Assembly: GCA_026413225.1 (NCBI GenBank)
Contig: CM048576.1
Coordinates: 5,278,501 to 5,342,500, forward strand
DNA: 64,000 bases
Direction of reading: 5' to 3'
DNA from: Otis tarda
Taxonomy: Eukaryota > Chordata > Aves > Otidiformes > Otididae
Part shown: piece by piece, positions 28,101 through 42,100 of the stretch
Numbering within the stretch: position 1 is the stretch's first letter
Layout of the letters: each line of letters starts with the position of its first letter
Notes under the pieces: model-generated
Databases searched by the model: none
Told to the model about the DNA's origin: nothing
The model's input: only the letters and a program-made list of their open reading frames with translations
Program-made: the position numbers and the translations under genes

Positions 28101-31100
28101 AGGAACGTGATCGAGTCTGGGGAGCAACAAGTCCTGGTCCATTTGGTTTCACTGACTTTACAGGGAGGGCCCGTCACCTTTACGAGATATCTATACGCAC
28201 TCCTTGGGAGGCCAACTCGCCCAAGTGGCAATTTTCCCATTAATTAGCAATGGCAGATCACAACATACACAGTTGTGTCTTGTTGATTGCACAACAGTGT
28301 GTACATCTCATCATGTCAGGAAAAAAAGGTAATGTGTGATGACCAGGTTTTTCAACAAGGAAACAAATATCCTCAGAGTCACTGTATATGTTGGCTACAT
28401 CGAAAAGGTGAAGAAAAAGACAGGGCAGCTATAGCTGCATTAGTCAACTGAAAAGCTAAGGCCCCTTAAGCCAGGTTTGCAAAGGTCTCTACCCGTCAGT
28501 TATCTTAAATGGCGACAGTTGAGATGTCTTATTCTGTCTTACTCTCTCAAACTCTTCCGTGAGGTATCCCACATTTCAGTTTGCTCTCCCACAAAATTTT
28601 ATTGCATGCTTCCTTGGACATGCTTGAATTCACTTTTCTGAAGCACCTTTGGGGTTTATTATAACAATTTAGGCTGAAAACAATTTAATTAGGTGCATAC
28701 CAGATGGCTCCGTGGCATCACAACTGAGTGGCAAATTAAATTACACCATGGGAAACTCAGCTGAGGAGAATGCTGAAGTCACTTCCTGCACTGTATGAGA
28801 ACAACATTCTAGGCCCTGAGAGAGGTTCTGGCTCATTAGCAAAAAGACTCCCAAAACACTAACCAAGTTTTTCTGTAAGTGATGTAGAATCATTCAGAGA
28901 AAGACAGGTTACTGCCTCAAGCATGAAGACTGAGATCTCACTTCTCTCATTCTAAATGCTCCCCTAGAAGGGCTGGCACTTCCAATTCATAAGAATTATC
29001 TGCCAGGTGAAAGACAATTTTCCCTTCTACCATTCCAAGTAGAATACAGTGCGTTCTTACAAGTTACACTGAAGCTAAGGATAATATTAATCCTGGTCAG
29101 AGAGCCAACACAGCACCGATGCATTTATTTGGGGATTTACACAAGACTTGGGTGCTGTACAGGCCATGAAATGTTTCTTTGTAGAAAAAAGTCGGTCTTA
29201 GTGAACGGAGATGCAAGGAATTTCTAAATTACATCCTATCCTCTTCTGTTCTCTTTTCCTTTTCCTCCTCCCACTTTTTTTTTTTTTTTTAATTTGATGC
29301 AACTGCTATGCTAAGTGGTGGAGAACTACAGTAGATCACATCCTGAATAACTGGAGTGGGCATGGTAGAGTACAGAGATGGAGCTAAGGGCACAGCCTGC
29401 TGCTGTGCTGCTGCAGCCACGTGTCTCTCACTGGTGTCTGGATGTATGTTAGCCTGGCCCCACGCAGCACAAAAGAGCTTGTCTGGTTTACCACAGATAA
29501 AGTTCAACTGTTTTGAGCAAAACCAGTGATGTTTTACTTATCACTCAAACACATACTTCAAAAATGAGACCAAGCTTCAGGTGGTTCCTACAGTTCAAAA
29601 CAGAGCTAAAGGGAATTAGAAAAGAAGCGAAAATAAAGTGGTTTAAAAAAACCCTTCTTCTGAAGTCAGGAGTTTTCAACAGTTTCAGCTTTTAGGTCTA
29701 ATTTACTGTTCCTGCTTGGATACATCTTTGTAAGAGATAACACTTCTTATCTCTTTCTTAGCAGTTTCAGAGACAAATGCATCTCCCCAGTAGCACAAGT
29801 ACAAGTTAAGTGCTGTTCAACATGATTAAGGAAAGAAGAATTGCAAAACAAGAAGATTAAATCAGACTTTTCCCCAGTGTCTCATAGCAACAGAAACACT
29901 GAGATTTACTCTTCAATTTTCAAGCAGAGCAGTAATAGATACTTATATTTGAAACAGAGAGATCAGTCCCATTTCTGCAGCTATAATTGGTTTTAGCTGT
30001 CCATGGCTCAGATAAACCTTTTGAACCATTTGTTTTCCCCCCTTTACGTGACCAGCAGACCTATGCTATTTAGATTCATTCACTATGATGGTCCTTTTTT
30101 TTTTTTTTTTTAATCTGGGTATACTTGCACTCGTAAGCTCACTAAACTTGAAAAAAGTTATTTTTCTCTTGGTGTTATTAGCTGGTCAGAAATAAAAGTT
30201 TTAAAATCCCTTTTAAAATTCACATTTAGTAGATAATTTCTAATTTCCCAGGCCCTTTTGCTTGCATAAGAAATAACAAAATTGTAGGGTGACATTAAGA
30301 AACAATCATGAAACAAAAGTGTGTTTCGCTCCATTAGTCACAGGCTGTGCACCAGCCAGCTGTCTGTGCTAAAAATACACCACAGTTAAAGATTTCGTAA
30401 ATTAAACGCACTGCAGCAGACAGCTTCTCTCAGGTGGGAACACGCCTCCTTCCCATTTCCAGTAACTACAAAATGAGGCTCAAAATAAGAGGGCTTTAAC
30501 CCAGAAGACTGATCCCTGCTTTTACCCACACAGTTTGCTCCTGTGTTATAGTACTGCCTTCCATCCGCTTCTGTGAGATCAAAAGTGCTCGTATAAGGGC
30601 GAACAGGCCAAAGTAGTGAGCCGCATAAACAAGCATACGTCTGCTCTCTTCAGTGAGGATGGACCCGCTCATGTAAACCAGAGACTTGGCCCATTACACG
30701 TGAGTGCTTCCTATATACCGATGGACATACCAAAGCTATCCTCCAAGGTGCTAACAGAGAATAAAGAAAGGACTATGCATTTCTTGGCAGTTCCTCTCTT
30801 TCAACTCTTGGGACCAAAGACTAAATATTGAGTGCACTGCTAAGATTTAACCTGCTAAGTACAGGAGAAGTAACTAATAATACCAGTATATATTATCTTA
30901 ACAGATTCCCATTGAAATCACTGATGGAAGTGTTTCAGTGAAGTTCCAAATTAAGATCCTCCTTCTCAGTTGTAAATACGATGAATACATTTATATTTAA
31001 AAAGAAAGTACAAAGGAAAATTTCAATCCCTGATCAGTGAAAAACATTTTCTGTGCAGGATTTCAAAATATTCATTCAGTTCACTTTCCTGTGATTACAG

Positions 31101-34100
31101 TAACACATTATACTAAACCCAAAATTGCAATAACTAGAAATTATTACTTCTTCTGCTTTGTAAAAATTATTACATCTTTAAATTAAAAATAGGCAGACAA
31201 AATGCAAACAGAAACCACTCACATAACTGGAGAAATTTCCAAGTGCTGCAGACAGCCCATTTTTGTTCTGCAATTGGTATGGTCCCCAGGAAACAAAGTG
31301 GGGAGACCAAATCATAGGCATTATATTAATACAAATTATACTAGTAAGGTAAGGAAAAGAAAACAGGAATATAATCCTTACATATCGAGATGGCTCTTCC
31401 TTGTTTTGGTCATTCATGTCAGTGGGAATGATTCGTGTGGCCATTGGTCCCTTGGCAAACGGTTTTGGTAACTGGCCCCTGAATTCTGACAGGATGAACT
31501 GGAGCTGCCAACTGCAGAGAACAGTGTCAGAAAGCGCAGCAGGAAAATGCAGGAGCTAGTAACATTTTGTGAGGAGAAAACCAAAAGCATGACCAAGGAC
31601 ATCTAATTCCTGAGGGTAGACAGCCCTGCTAAAGGAGCAGTCACACTACAGGTTTTCAGCAGCTTGTGGCCAACATAATCAGCTGACCACAAACTTCAGA
31701 ATCCTTTGTTTTGGACATGCTGGTGTCAACAGCAATACAAGGTCTGGAAGGTTACTCCCATAAATACTTCTTATGAGAAGTGGCCCTCCTTATGAATCTC
31801 ACCAAATTGTACCTTTTACATTAAAGAACTTACTTATCTGGCAGAAGAAAGCTGCTTGGAAATCTGTGCCACTCCTTTCCCACACAGACATTAACTGGTC
31901 TCCCCTCTGGCATAGTGTGAATAGTTGGGTCAGTAGCAATCCTGTGAAATTCTGGGTACAGGTCCAGGGGCCCATGGTAGCCTATGGAAGGCAGAAACTT
32001 GTAGATAAGGATAAAGAAATATTATGACTACAAAAAATTGTTCATACCTAACTTCTTAACTGATAACTTCTTGAATAAATGAATTGGTCTACGCTAAGAA
32101 GTGGCTGGATTCCAAAGCTCTCCCTCCTTTTAGAAGTGCTTATACCCACCACCTTTATTCACATTCTCCTGTCCTGACTGTCAATGGCTACCATTAAGCA
32201 AAAAATGTTCATGAGGTGGGAAGGTTCACTGCATGGCTCTGATTCAAGAAAGTACTTAAGGACCATATCTAATCCATCTTCACTAAGGACATGCATCTAA
32301 TTCCAAGTTTTACAGGGGAAAATGCTTTTTCAAGTGGGATCATATGTTTGAAAGGTAAAGCATCTTCTTTAATACTAGTCTGGGTACAGGTTTTATATCA
32401 GTATAGTTGTAGTGGCTGAAGATGAAGGGCAGCAGATTTTAAACTGGTATCATTCTAATAATACGTTCCTACATACATTAATGTGTATATACATACATAC
32501 ATAATCATTCATGAATGGTGACCATTAGGACTTATTCCTTTCCCTGCAGCAATGACATCCAAACTTTCAAGGTTCCATATTTCTACTGTGCTACAATAGT
32601 CAAAGCAGCACAACTTTGTCAGGCCTTAAGACTTGCCAAGACCAATACCCAGGAAAGCACAGAATAAGTCTAAAATACCAACCTCTGAATAAGGCAACAG
32701 AGCGTGATAACGACAAAAGGCCAAAGAGAAAGACAGTCCCCAGAGCCAGCCAGTTGGAGGAGACTGTGTAGTGTTCCAGGCGGTAGCGCTGGAATATGAA
32801 GTGGTAACATTTCTGAGGAAAGATTTGGAGGGAAGAAAAAAAACAAAACAAAACAAAAAAAACAATACAAAATTACTCAAACTCCAATGTGTTTGGCAAA
32901 ATTCTGTTTTTCATAGAGCAGTGCCTGCATGTCTCGTAAGATTTTTGGTTTTCATTTTTTTCATTCAGACCCATAAAAAAAAACAAACCAGAAACTCACA
33001 TGGTTCCGTCACATTTCTTAACCAATAATCTAGAGTATTTAAAGACATTTTCAGCTCTTTTCCCTAGGAAGGCCTCTAGTCAAGCTGTAAAAAGTGCTTT
33101 CTACCAAGGCTCCAGCTTGGTTGTTCCCAGGTGAACCAGCAGCAAGTATCCCTTTAAGACACTTCTATAGAATTTCCCTGCACATAGACCTCATTTTCAA
33201 CGCTGGACTGACTTCCTTTCTAACAGAAGTTCCATGACCCAGATTTACTGTGACCTATGGTTGTTTACTCTGTCTGCACAAACTACAGCTTTGAAGTGGA
33301 TTAAAGAACACACAGCACATTCTGCATCCACCCTTAAACACAAGGTACTCTGGAATTGTAAAAAAAAAAAAAAAAAAAAAATCCTTTTAAGTTTTTCTGA
33401 CTTAAAAGCCCTTCTGGGAATACCCAGGAGGAACTACATCCAATATTTTGCTTGGTCCCTCCCTCCTGCTCTGCCTTTCTACAGGAGCAATTATTCACTT
33501 CTTATCCCAATCTGGTTTCTCTTTCTCTTGTCTTGTTTGCATTTTTCTCACAACAGCCACATCTACGTGATTTGCAGTAGACCCTGACAAGCTGGTACTG
33601 CTACTAGGCAATCAGTTTTAAATTCTCAGCTGGATACTGAATACAGGACAAAATATCATCAGTGTTAAAATATGCAGGACAGAAATATACACTAGATTTT
33701 CCTAAAGCCATATTTGGTGAAGGTCCTAAACCATTGCCTTCTGATAAACGTTCTGACAGCACATAGCAATTCTCAATCAAGGCCATAAAACTGCTGACAT
33801 TACAGAGCTTGATCCTCTATTAATGCAAGGACTGAAACTCATCTAGAGTGCTCCAGCTTAGCACTGCAAAGCATTACAGTGATGGGAGATCAACAGTCAG
33901 AATAGCAACTGACCAGGGGAAGGGGAAGAGTGAGAAATGATTTGAGGGGTGCAGGCGAGGGAGGTGGGGAGCCCAGGACAGGAACAGCCAGCAGTGACAC
34001 GTAGCAGGACAGAGGAGTAATAGGAGAATGAGGCCAAACAGCTAGAACAGGCTTTACAGGAACTAATGGCTGCATTCCTGCACCTCTTTAATAGAGGAAA

Positions 34101-37100
34101 GATGAATAATTTCAAGCTCTGGAAAGGTTTAGATCAATTTATATTAGTGCTTTAGTCTATGAAGTGTTTCAAGTGATATTTACTAAACATCCAATTTTTG
34201 GCTCTTCCCAATGTCCAGCACAACTTCCCGGTGCCTAAACAAGATCAATTTTCCTTTTTCAAGTCTGTGAAAGATTCCTACGAGGATACAACAAAATGGA
34301 TTTCCTACATACACACATTCCTGCCCCTTAAAGCTTGCTTAACAGCAGACAAAGAAGGCACAATGCTATAAGCAAGTTACTAATCCTCATAACGTCTCTT
34401 GGATGTTGCATTTTATTGGCACTACAATATTGCAACTGCTCCTCACCAGAAATTGCCACTTGAGATGGGAGAACAACTCAGAGTCATCATGAAATAATTT
34501 ATGACAAGGAAATATTCCCAACCATTTATTACTTCACACAATCCCAGACAAGCTCCTAATATGATCACCTTATAAAGCCATGAAATTTGATTTTTTTTTG
34601 CTGGGCTGTTAAGCAGTCTGCACTAAAGTCAAAGATTATTAGATGAGCTTATTCTCTATGACACTCAGGAGGGAAATCCCAAATATTTTTGCTTTTACAT
34701 CACATCTTACTGAGGGCTAATAGTTTTCCACATATCCTCAACCTGTACAGGAAGACCATGGTTTAACTTGTAACATCAGCAACACACACACTTCAGTATT
34801 AGAACAGCTGTGCATTTTGCTTCCAGAGTCTCAAAACATATCCATGAAACATAGTTCAAAAATGAAAACTGTACCAGCTAACACATTAAAAACAATGATC
34901 AAAAGTTATGCATAGGACAGTCCTAAACTGTGTAATCACTGTAAATTGTGCCACAGACAGATATTCTGCAGATGCTCCCAAACTTTGAGAAGCAATATCA
35001 AAGAAGTCAGCCCGCAGTTATGCTTCCTAAAGGTATGAGCTCATTAAAAACACAGGTTCCGCTAAAACTTACCTGAAGAGCAGACAGAGCCACGGCACCG
35101 CAGAGACAGATGAGGGGATAGATAGGAAAGAGAAATCTCTCTTCTTTGTGGGGCTGATTGAAGAAAATCACGATCCAAATGTACATAGGTGCTAGTGTCA
35201 GCCAGTATGGACGGCCCAGATTCTGAACTGAAAGAAACACACACTCAGCAATGTAGTAATACTAAGAGTTAGGGTTCTTCCTATTCCCCCTCTTGCACAA
35301 TCTTATCTCTCATTCAAAAGCCCATTCTTCAAACCCAAACCATTGCCTTCAGACACAAACACACCATGTTCTGAGCCACCATGTTGCTAAAATCCAGGTA
35401 ACATGTCCAAACAGTCAGTATAGAATTTTGATCAGAGAATTTTTGTAGATTCCCACAACAGCAACAACTACAAAAGACTTCAGAAGACGAAAAGCAGAAA
35501 ATGAGGGACTGCATTACTGAATTCAAGCAAGAGACAAAACCCATCAAGAACTGACATGTCTAAACGGGTAGCCAGAAGTACTAGATTTCCTGCTGTGTAT
35601 TGTGCTATACATACAAAGACCAGAAAGGATCTCCTCGGGACCTACCCTTCCACTTAAAAATGGTTGGTTGGCAACTGAAGTTTCCACAACCTTCATTGCT
35701 TCGTTACAAAAATAACAGCATGAGAGGTCTCTCAGGCACCTTGTGCTTAACGGAAGAAGTAACTGATTCAAAAATAACAATTACCCTGAATTTCAGTCAC
35801 ACGGAGGAGAGTTCTACAGTGCCTGACAATTTTCAGTCCCTTTTCTGCCCCCTTGCTACTCCCAACAGCAGAGTTAAGCAATTAAGCTAACGGCATTTCA
35901 CAGACAATAAGAACAAAGCACTTGGCAGAACTGCTCCTGCTGTTAAGTACAAGAACACCAAGTGAACAGCAGGAAATCTTGCATTTACAGGATCTCCTAC
36001 TGAGCTTTTACTAGTTTCTGACAGTATGTCAGTCATGTCCAAGTAACAGATATAAGCAAATACCCATTAACATACATTTTCAGCAAGCATTATAATTTTA
36101 TTGTTTCTTGTATTCAGTAAAAAAAAAAAAAAAATCAGAGAGCAAAGCACTAACTGGACTGATGGATCTGGAGGCTGCGGCTGACACTTAATGAAAGTTC
36201 CTTAGAGGAACGGCAGAGAAGAATTCATACTTCCTCAACACCTTTTTCCTCTCTAGAGTCACTTAGCAAATGTCAGGTGTTTAAACTGATGTCATTTTAT
36301 TTAAGAGAAAGCCCAGCGTGAAGTAGGGAACATTTTGGTTCCTCCTTTCTCTACTCTCAGTTTATCCACACCTATGGGGACACTTCCCAAAGCACAGGGT
36401 AGCAAGACTGTCCTGCCAGGGCTCAGTTTTGCGAGTTGAAGAGTGCCTTTCACAGTGCACAGAAGGGTCCAGGTTCAATCCCAACATGGGCTGCAGCAGC
36501 AGAGACCAAAGGATGCCTATTTGTAGACTCAGCCCCAACTATAAAAAAGGAAATAACTCTGTTCTCTCAAGCTGCTGCAGAAAACATTCTGGCAGTGGTA
36601 TAAAAAAGTAACAATGGAAAAGCCAGCAAAAGGTTCCCCAAATAACTCTAAGGGCTACCATTTCCAGCCGCAGATAAGATGGAAACAACAATGGGACATA
36701 GTTTTTTTTCCCCCATTACTTCTGACCAGGCTATTTCTAATGCATTTGCATGTCTGGCTGAAAGTTATGTACCATGTAACTTGTTCAGCTTACTCTTAGT
36801 ATGAATAGTTCAGCCCTGATAACACATTGTTCCTCTTGAGGGGGAGGCAGGGAACACAGGAATCATCCTTAAACAGAAAAACATGTTTCTGCCCTTTTGC
36901 AGACAGCACATAAATAGACGCATCTCACTGTGTGTTCTTTCTACGCAGCGACTCCATTGTGGGGTCAATACTGAACTGAATAACGAGCTCTAGGAACTTT
37001 CCTATTATTCCAAAGACTTTCCCTGGATCTGATTTCACTTCCAATAAAGGAAAACTGCTCTTTGGCAGGCAAGCTCTCCCTTTAGTAACAAGGTTGAGAT

Positions 37101-39118
37101 CCAGGCTGCCTGTGCTTGGCTCTTACAGTTGTCTTGCACTCACCATGAAATTTCTGAAGGAGACACTCCATGAGACAAGTCAGTGGCAGCACAAGTAGTG
37201 CCAAAATAAATGCCACGTTGAAATTTAGAAAGCCATTGATGAAATAGAAGTACCAGGGTTCTGTACCTAAAGGATGAGAAAAAGAAACAAGAGTTTTTAA
37301 ATACAAGTGTGTATGAGATCTAGATGTCACAGCAGCTTCGTTCCTTCTCTGCCTGACACAGACTGAGATAATTAGCAGCAGACATCAATTCTCCCCATTG
37401 CAAGCATATACGAACCAAAGAATGGAAAAGGCGTGGACAGAAGATCTTGCACCTGCACAGAGGATGAAGCCTCATGGAACAGGCGTGAGCCATGTCAAAG
37501 TAGTCTCACAATTCTGCCCCTCACCCATGAAACTGCCATAACAGTGGCATGAGAGTCAGTCAATAGCCATACAAAGACACCAGAGTATCTCACAATCATG
37601 TCTGCCCAAGAAACTTCATTGTCTTCCTTTTTCTCTGGGTCATAGTCAGTATCACGTCTGCTGTTCATGCCTTGCCCAGCAGAGTTCTATAACACAGAAC
37701 TCGGCCTTGTGTTAAGAAAGCCTACATAGCAAGAAAGTAGAGGCAGAAACTTGTAAAACTAGGAAATTTGACTCCAAATTCATTCTCTCTCATTGCAGAG
37801 AAGTAACAGAGGAATAACACAAAACCACACAATTCTAATATGATATCATTACAATTCTGGAGTGATGATGTATACTCCATGTTGGCAGAAATAGAAAATG
37901 TACTAAAAAGGAACAAGAAAGAGAGTTCACATTCACACTTCACCCCAACAAAGACTCTGCTACTACAGTTCATCCAGATGCTACTTTTGGTACCTCCTCA
38001 GAATCAATACCACTTAAAATGTTCCTCCTCCAATTTGTTCTTACAGTATAGTTTCAAACAGGAGCAAGCCAACTCTGCCTCCTAACGTGACACACGTGGG
38101 TATTGGCTGCAAGCTTCGAAGGATGTAAATTGCAAGAAATTCCAATCCAACTGTCATTTATTTGGACTCTTCATTCAGAATGCTTAAAATCTTGAACAAT
38201 AAGGAATGCCAGTTCCTCTCCACACATTAGCCACTCTCTCAGTGTGATTAGCTCAATCAGTCAGTAAATGACACACAGGGGCTTTAATCACTACACTGTT
38301 GTGACATGTGTCACATGCTGCAGCAATTTCCTGCAATCAGAGCCACTTAAATAGAGTCCATGTTGAAATTAATCAGACAACTGAAAAAGCAGCAAGGAAA
38401 ACCTGAAACCTCTGCAGCTCCTACAGCTAAATATGATTAGAGGCTGCGCTTGTAGTGTCAGAAACACGTCGTTGGAGTTACTAAGGCCAAGTGCAAGCAA
38501 CTGAGGTTCTTTTAGAAAGCCTTTAGCTATTAACACTGAAAGCAAATAGCAATTACAGATTTGGATTTTGGGGAGTAGGGGGCTTTGAGGCAGTGAATTA
38601 TTAGAAATTCACTTTGTCTCTTCCTCCACCTGCCTCATAATTCTTGCAAGTCCCACAGAAGCACAATCCTCAGCCTGTGAAACACTGAAAGATCACGTCA
38701 AGTGATGGATGTGGCAGCATTGCAATAGTACCAACATCCCTTCCTTCTTCTCTAGACTCTGTTGGTGACTCCATATTGAAGGACTGGAATTCTAAATAAT
38801 CACAGTGACAAATCTTGAATATGTGCAGAGAGCAGATCATTTTAGGACTGAAGCGTGCTACCCTTCCTAGAAATCAAGGCTGCTGACTGGGATATGTCTG
38901 CGAGGGTAAACCTGAGGCAGTGAGGGGTATCACACTGTAAATCTTCCAGCAGACATGTAGAAAGCATGTAAAGGGGACTTTAGTTTCTTCCCAGCCCTGC
39001 CACCTCCAAATTCTCTACTAAGGCAATAGTACAGGTTTCTAAAGACTTTGAGCAGGGTTAATACTGGTTAGGCCACTCTAGTAACTACTTCTGTGGAGCA
39101 CCACAGCCTCTCCTTATA

Positions 39119-39149
<31 letters not shown>

Positions 39150-42100
39150 CTGTAACTGGGATCTGTAGCCTGCTTCCCCACTCCCACTGCTATAAACAAC
39201 AGCCACTTTATGATAGAAGATGCCAGGATAAGATAGAAAGCTTCTTAGACTGACATAAACTGTTACTCTCCAGTGTTTTCTGGCTACAATAAAGCTGCAC
39301 AGTACAGCCTAGTCCCAAATCTTTAAAGGATTGTACCAGGGATCATACTGTCACCCTTCTACCTGCCCTGGCTGCTATGGAACATAAAGGAAATTAACTA
39401 CAGCTCTTTCTAGTCTGGTCTCTGATCTGGTAGCCTGGGACTCAGGAATGAAGGAGACTCCAGGAAGCAAACCTCCTCCACAATCCAGATACAGCCTTAA
39501 AGGCCCAAAGGTGTCCCGAGAGACTCATAAGGAGGTCCGCTGGTCTGAAGCGCACCTTTAACAAAAAGGCTACTTTCTCAGATTTTTTTTGCAGTGTGAA
39601 TGAAAGGCCCTTTAAAAAATAAGGTCTGGAACCTCCCCTTCTCCAATGAGGGATTTTCTTCTCTAGATGAGGAGGGGGGGGGAAGGAAAGAAGAATAGGA
39701 GAGGAGAATAGTGCATTACATAGGCAAGTCAAATAATTCACAGACACCAGGCAAAGAGCAATAGGCTTGGTCACTGTGATGACTCACCCATTCAGAGACA
39801 CTCAGTCTCAATGCCTCCCAGGGTAAAATGCTTTTATTCTTGTTATCCACAACGACCCCAGGTGATCTGAGAAAGAACTGCAATATAAAAAAAGGACAAC
39901 CCCATTGCATACAGGAAGTCCTGACCCAGAACAACCTCTTTCAAGGAGGGAGGAACACTAAAGAACTCTCCATGGACAATACTGATGGGAATATGCTTCC
40001 ACAGCATCACCTTCAGACCATGATGGAAGATTTAACTTCCTGCAAGTATCCCACATGCTAGAGCTGAGCAGATGTGGGTTGTAGCAGAGAGACTGATGAA
40101 AGCAGTGGGAAGAACACTGTGGCCCAGTCGGTTTCGTGGGAATAACCAAGCGGAAGCACTGTCAGACACTAAGCCAGAAACTGGTTTGAATTTTGTATTC
40201 TACGACAGGCTCCGGGAGCAGTTCCAGAAATCAAACTCATGCAGAAGTTAATAGAACTTGACAAGCTACCATGCTGCAGCTTGACCACAGCAATGGTGAG
40301 GGCGGCTCAGGACAAAGCAGAGGAGTTGTAAAATAGGCTTATGCTAAGGTGCCCCACCCTATGTTTGTCAGAGCCTGCATGCAGACAGGAACTGTAGCTC
40401 AGCTGTTAAGCAGTAACCAAGCCGCAATAATTTGATCATGAGTCACAGCCCTCATTCTAAGCAAGTTTGATTCAGTGCTAGTATAATAAACAGTCTGCCT
40501 TCTGAATTTCATTTATTTTCAACTCTATTTAAGAGCCAGGACTTAACAGAGCAAGGTATACATAAACAGCTCCAGCACACGTTCTGCCCAAGCTGAACAA
40601 AGCTTCCCAAAGTGCCATCACATTGCAAGTCACAGCCAAGGCTCTGATCACAGGAAATGGGACAAAAGTTTTGCCACACGTTGTGTGCTCTTAAAACTTA
40701 CGAGCACAAAAACATCCCAAAGCCTCAGAATCAGGCTTAGGGATATACACTTAGAAGCTACTTTCTGTTGGCTGCAGAAACCTAATCACCCCAGGGAAAT
40801 ATTTGTTGCACAGGCTGTATTTATCCAGAAAGAGTGTATTGCTAAAGAAAGAAAAAAAAAAAAAAACACAACACAAAAAAACCTCAAACCAAAACAAAAC
40901 AAAAAACCCAACAACAACAACAAAAAACAAACAAAAAACCCAAAACAAAACAAAAACAAAAAACAAACCACCCCAAAAAAACCCAAACCATGTCTCCAGA
41001 ACTCCAGTCTGCAGGCAAAAGGAAAAATACTGTGGTGCTTACATGGAAGATGATACAGGCTGATAACTCTGCAACCTCCAGCAGTTCCTGGTCCCATCAC
41101 GTGACAGCTGGGAAATCCCAGCTCCAAAGCCAAAACAGATTGGCCAGCCTTTCATCTCTCCTAGTAGTATTATTTTTCCCCAAGTGTTTTGAAGCTTTCT
41201 AAACACATAGCGTTGTCCTGGCCACACTGCATTAAAAAGCAATTTCAAGCAGGCTCTTTCACTAGCCCGAAGATGTTATATGAATGTCACTATGAATAAA
41301 ACACTTCAGAATAGATTGGTCCCTGGAGGCTTCTGGGAACAACTCATGCACCAGTGTGGAAAAGGTCAGGCGCAAGCTCATGCCAAAACCTATCAGAGAC
41401 AGAGCCTGGAGTTTCCTTACAGAAAATTCACAGCAGCAGACTTCAGAGCCTTCCTGCAGAGATGAAGAGCCATGGCAAAGCGGCTGTTGTACTGCTGTGC
41501 CATAGCACAAGTAACAAATCACCACTCAGCACCACCCAAAGCAGCCCTTCAAATGAACCAACAAATATGGCCTGCAGGGCACTGCCAGAGAAAGGCTTGC
41601 TGCTAACCACTGCTGAATCCCTCTGAAAATGTCTTGACAGAATTTAAACAGAAGACAGAGATGACACAGGGACCCTGCACCCTAAGCTCCTGGTATTCTC
41701 TACCAGCCCCTCTGGAGCCCTGCTAGAAATACAGTACTTTTCTACTCTTCGGCGTTAGCAGTACGCAATATGAACAACTTTGTGCAGTGGAAGCTCCCAA
41801 ACAACAAGACAGTATTGCCATTAAGGTTCAGGCCTGAGATTTGGGTCACACAGTACCCCAATTGGCCAGTACCAGGAACTCCCTTGTAGGCAGATGACTT
41901 GCCTGCAGATTAGGTGCATTTATGGTAACCTCAGATTCTGCTTGCCAGCAACGCCCAAGCCATACACTGCCAAAAACCAAGGATATTCCCAAGGCACAAT
42001 ATAGACTCAGGAAGTCTGCAGAGACCCAATGTGAACTGAAAGAATCTAGAGATTCTGCACTGTTACCCACTTTCCCAAGGTTCTGCACCCTGACTGTGGA

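Noticed and set aside
27740..28243. 167-codon plus-strand open frame in ALG9 intron 13
   Set aside because: No recognisable family and not flanked by convincing splice sites; treated as chance.
40685..41133. Lys/Asn-rich and Phe-rich open frames
   Set aside because: Artefacts of the A/C-only tract at 40849-40987.
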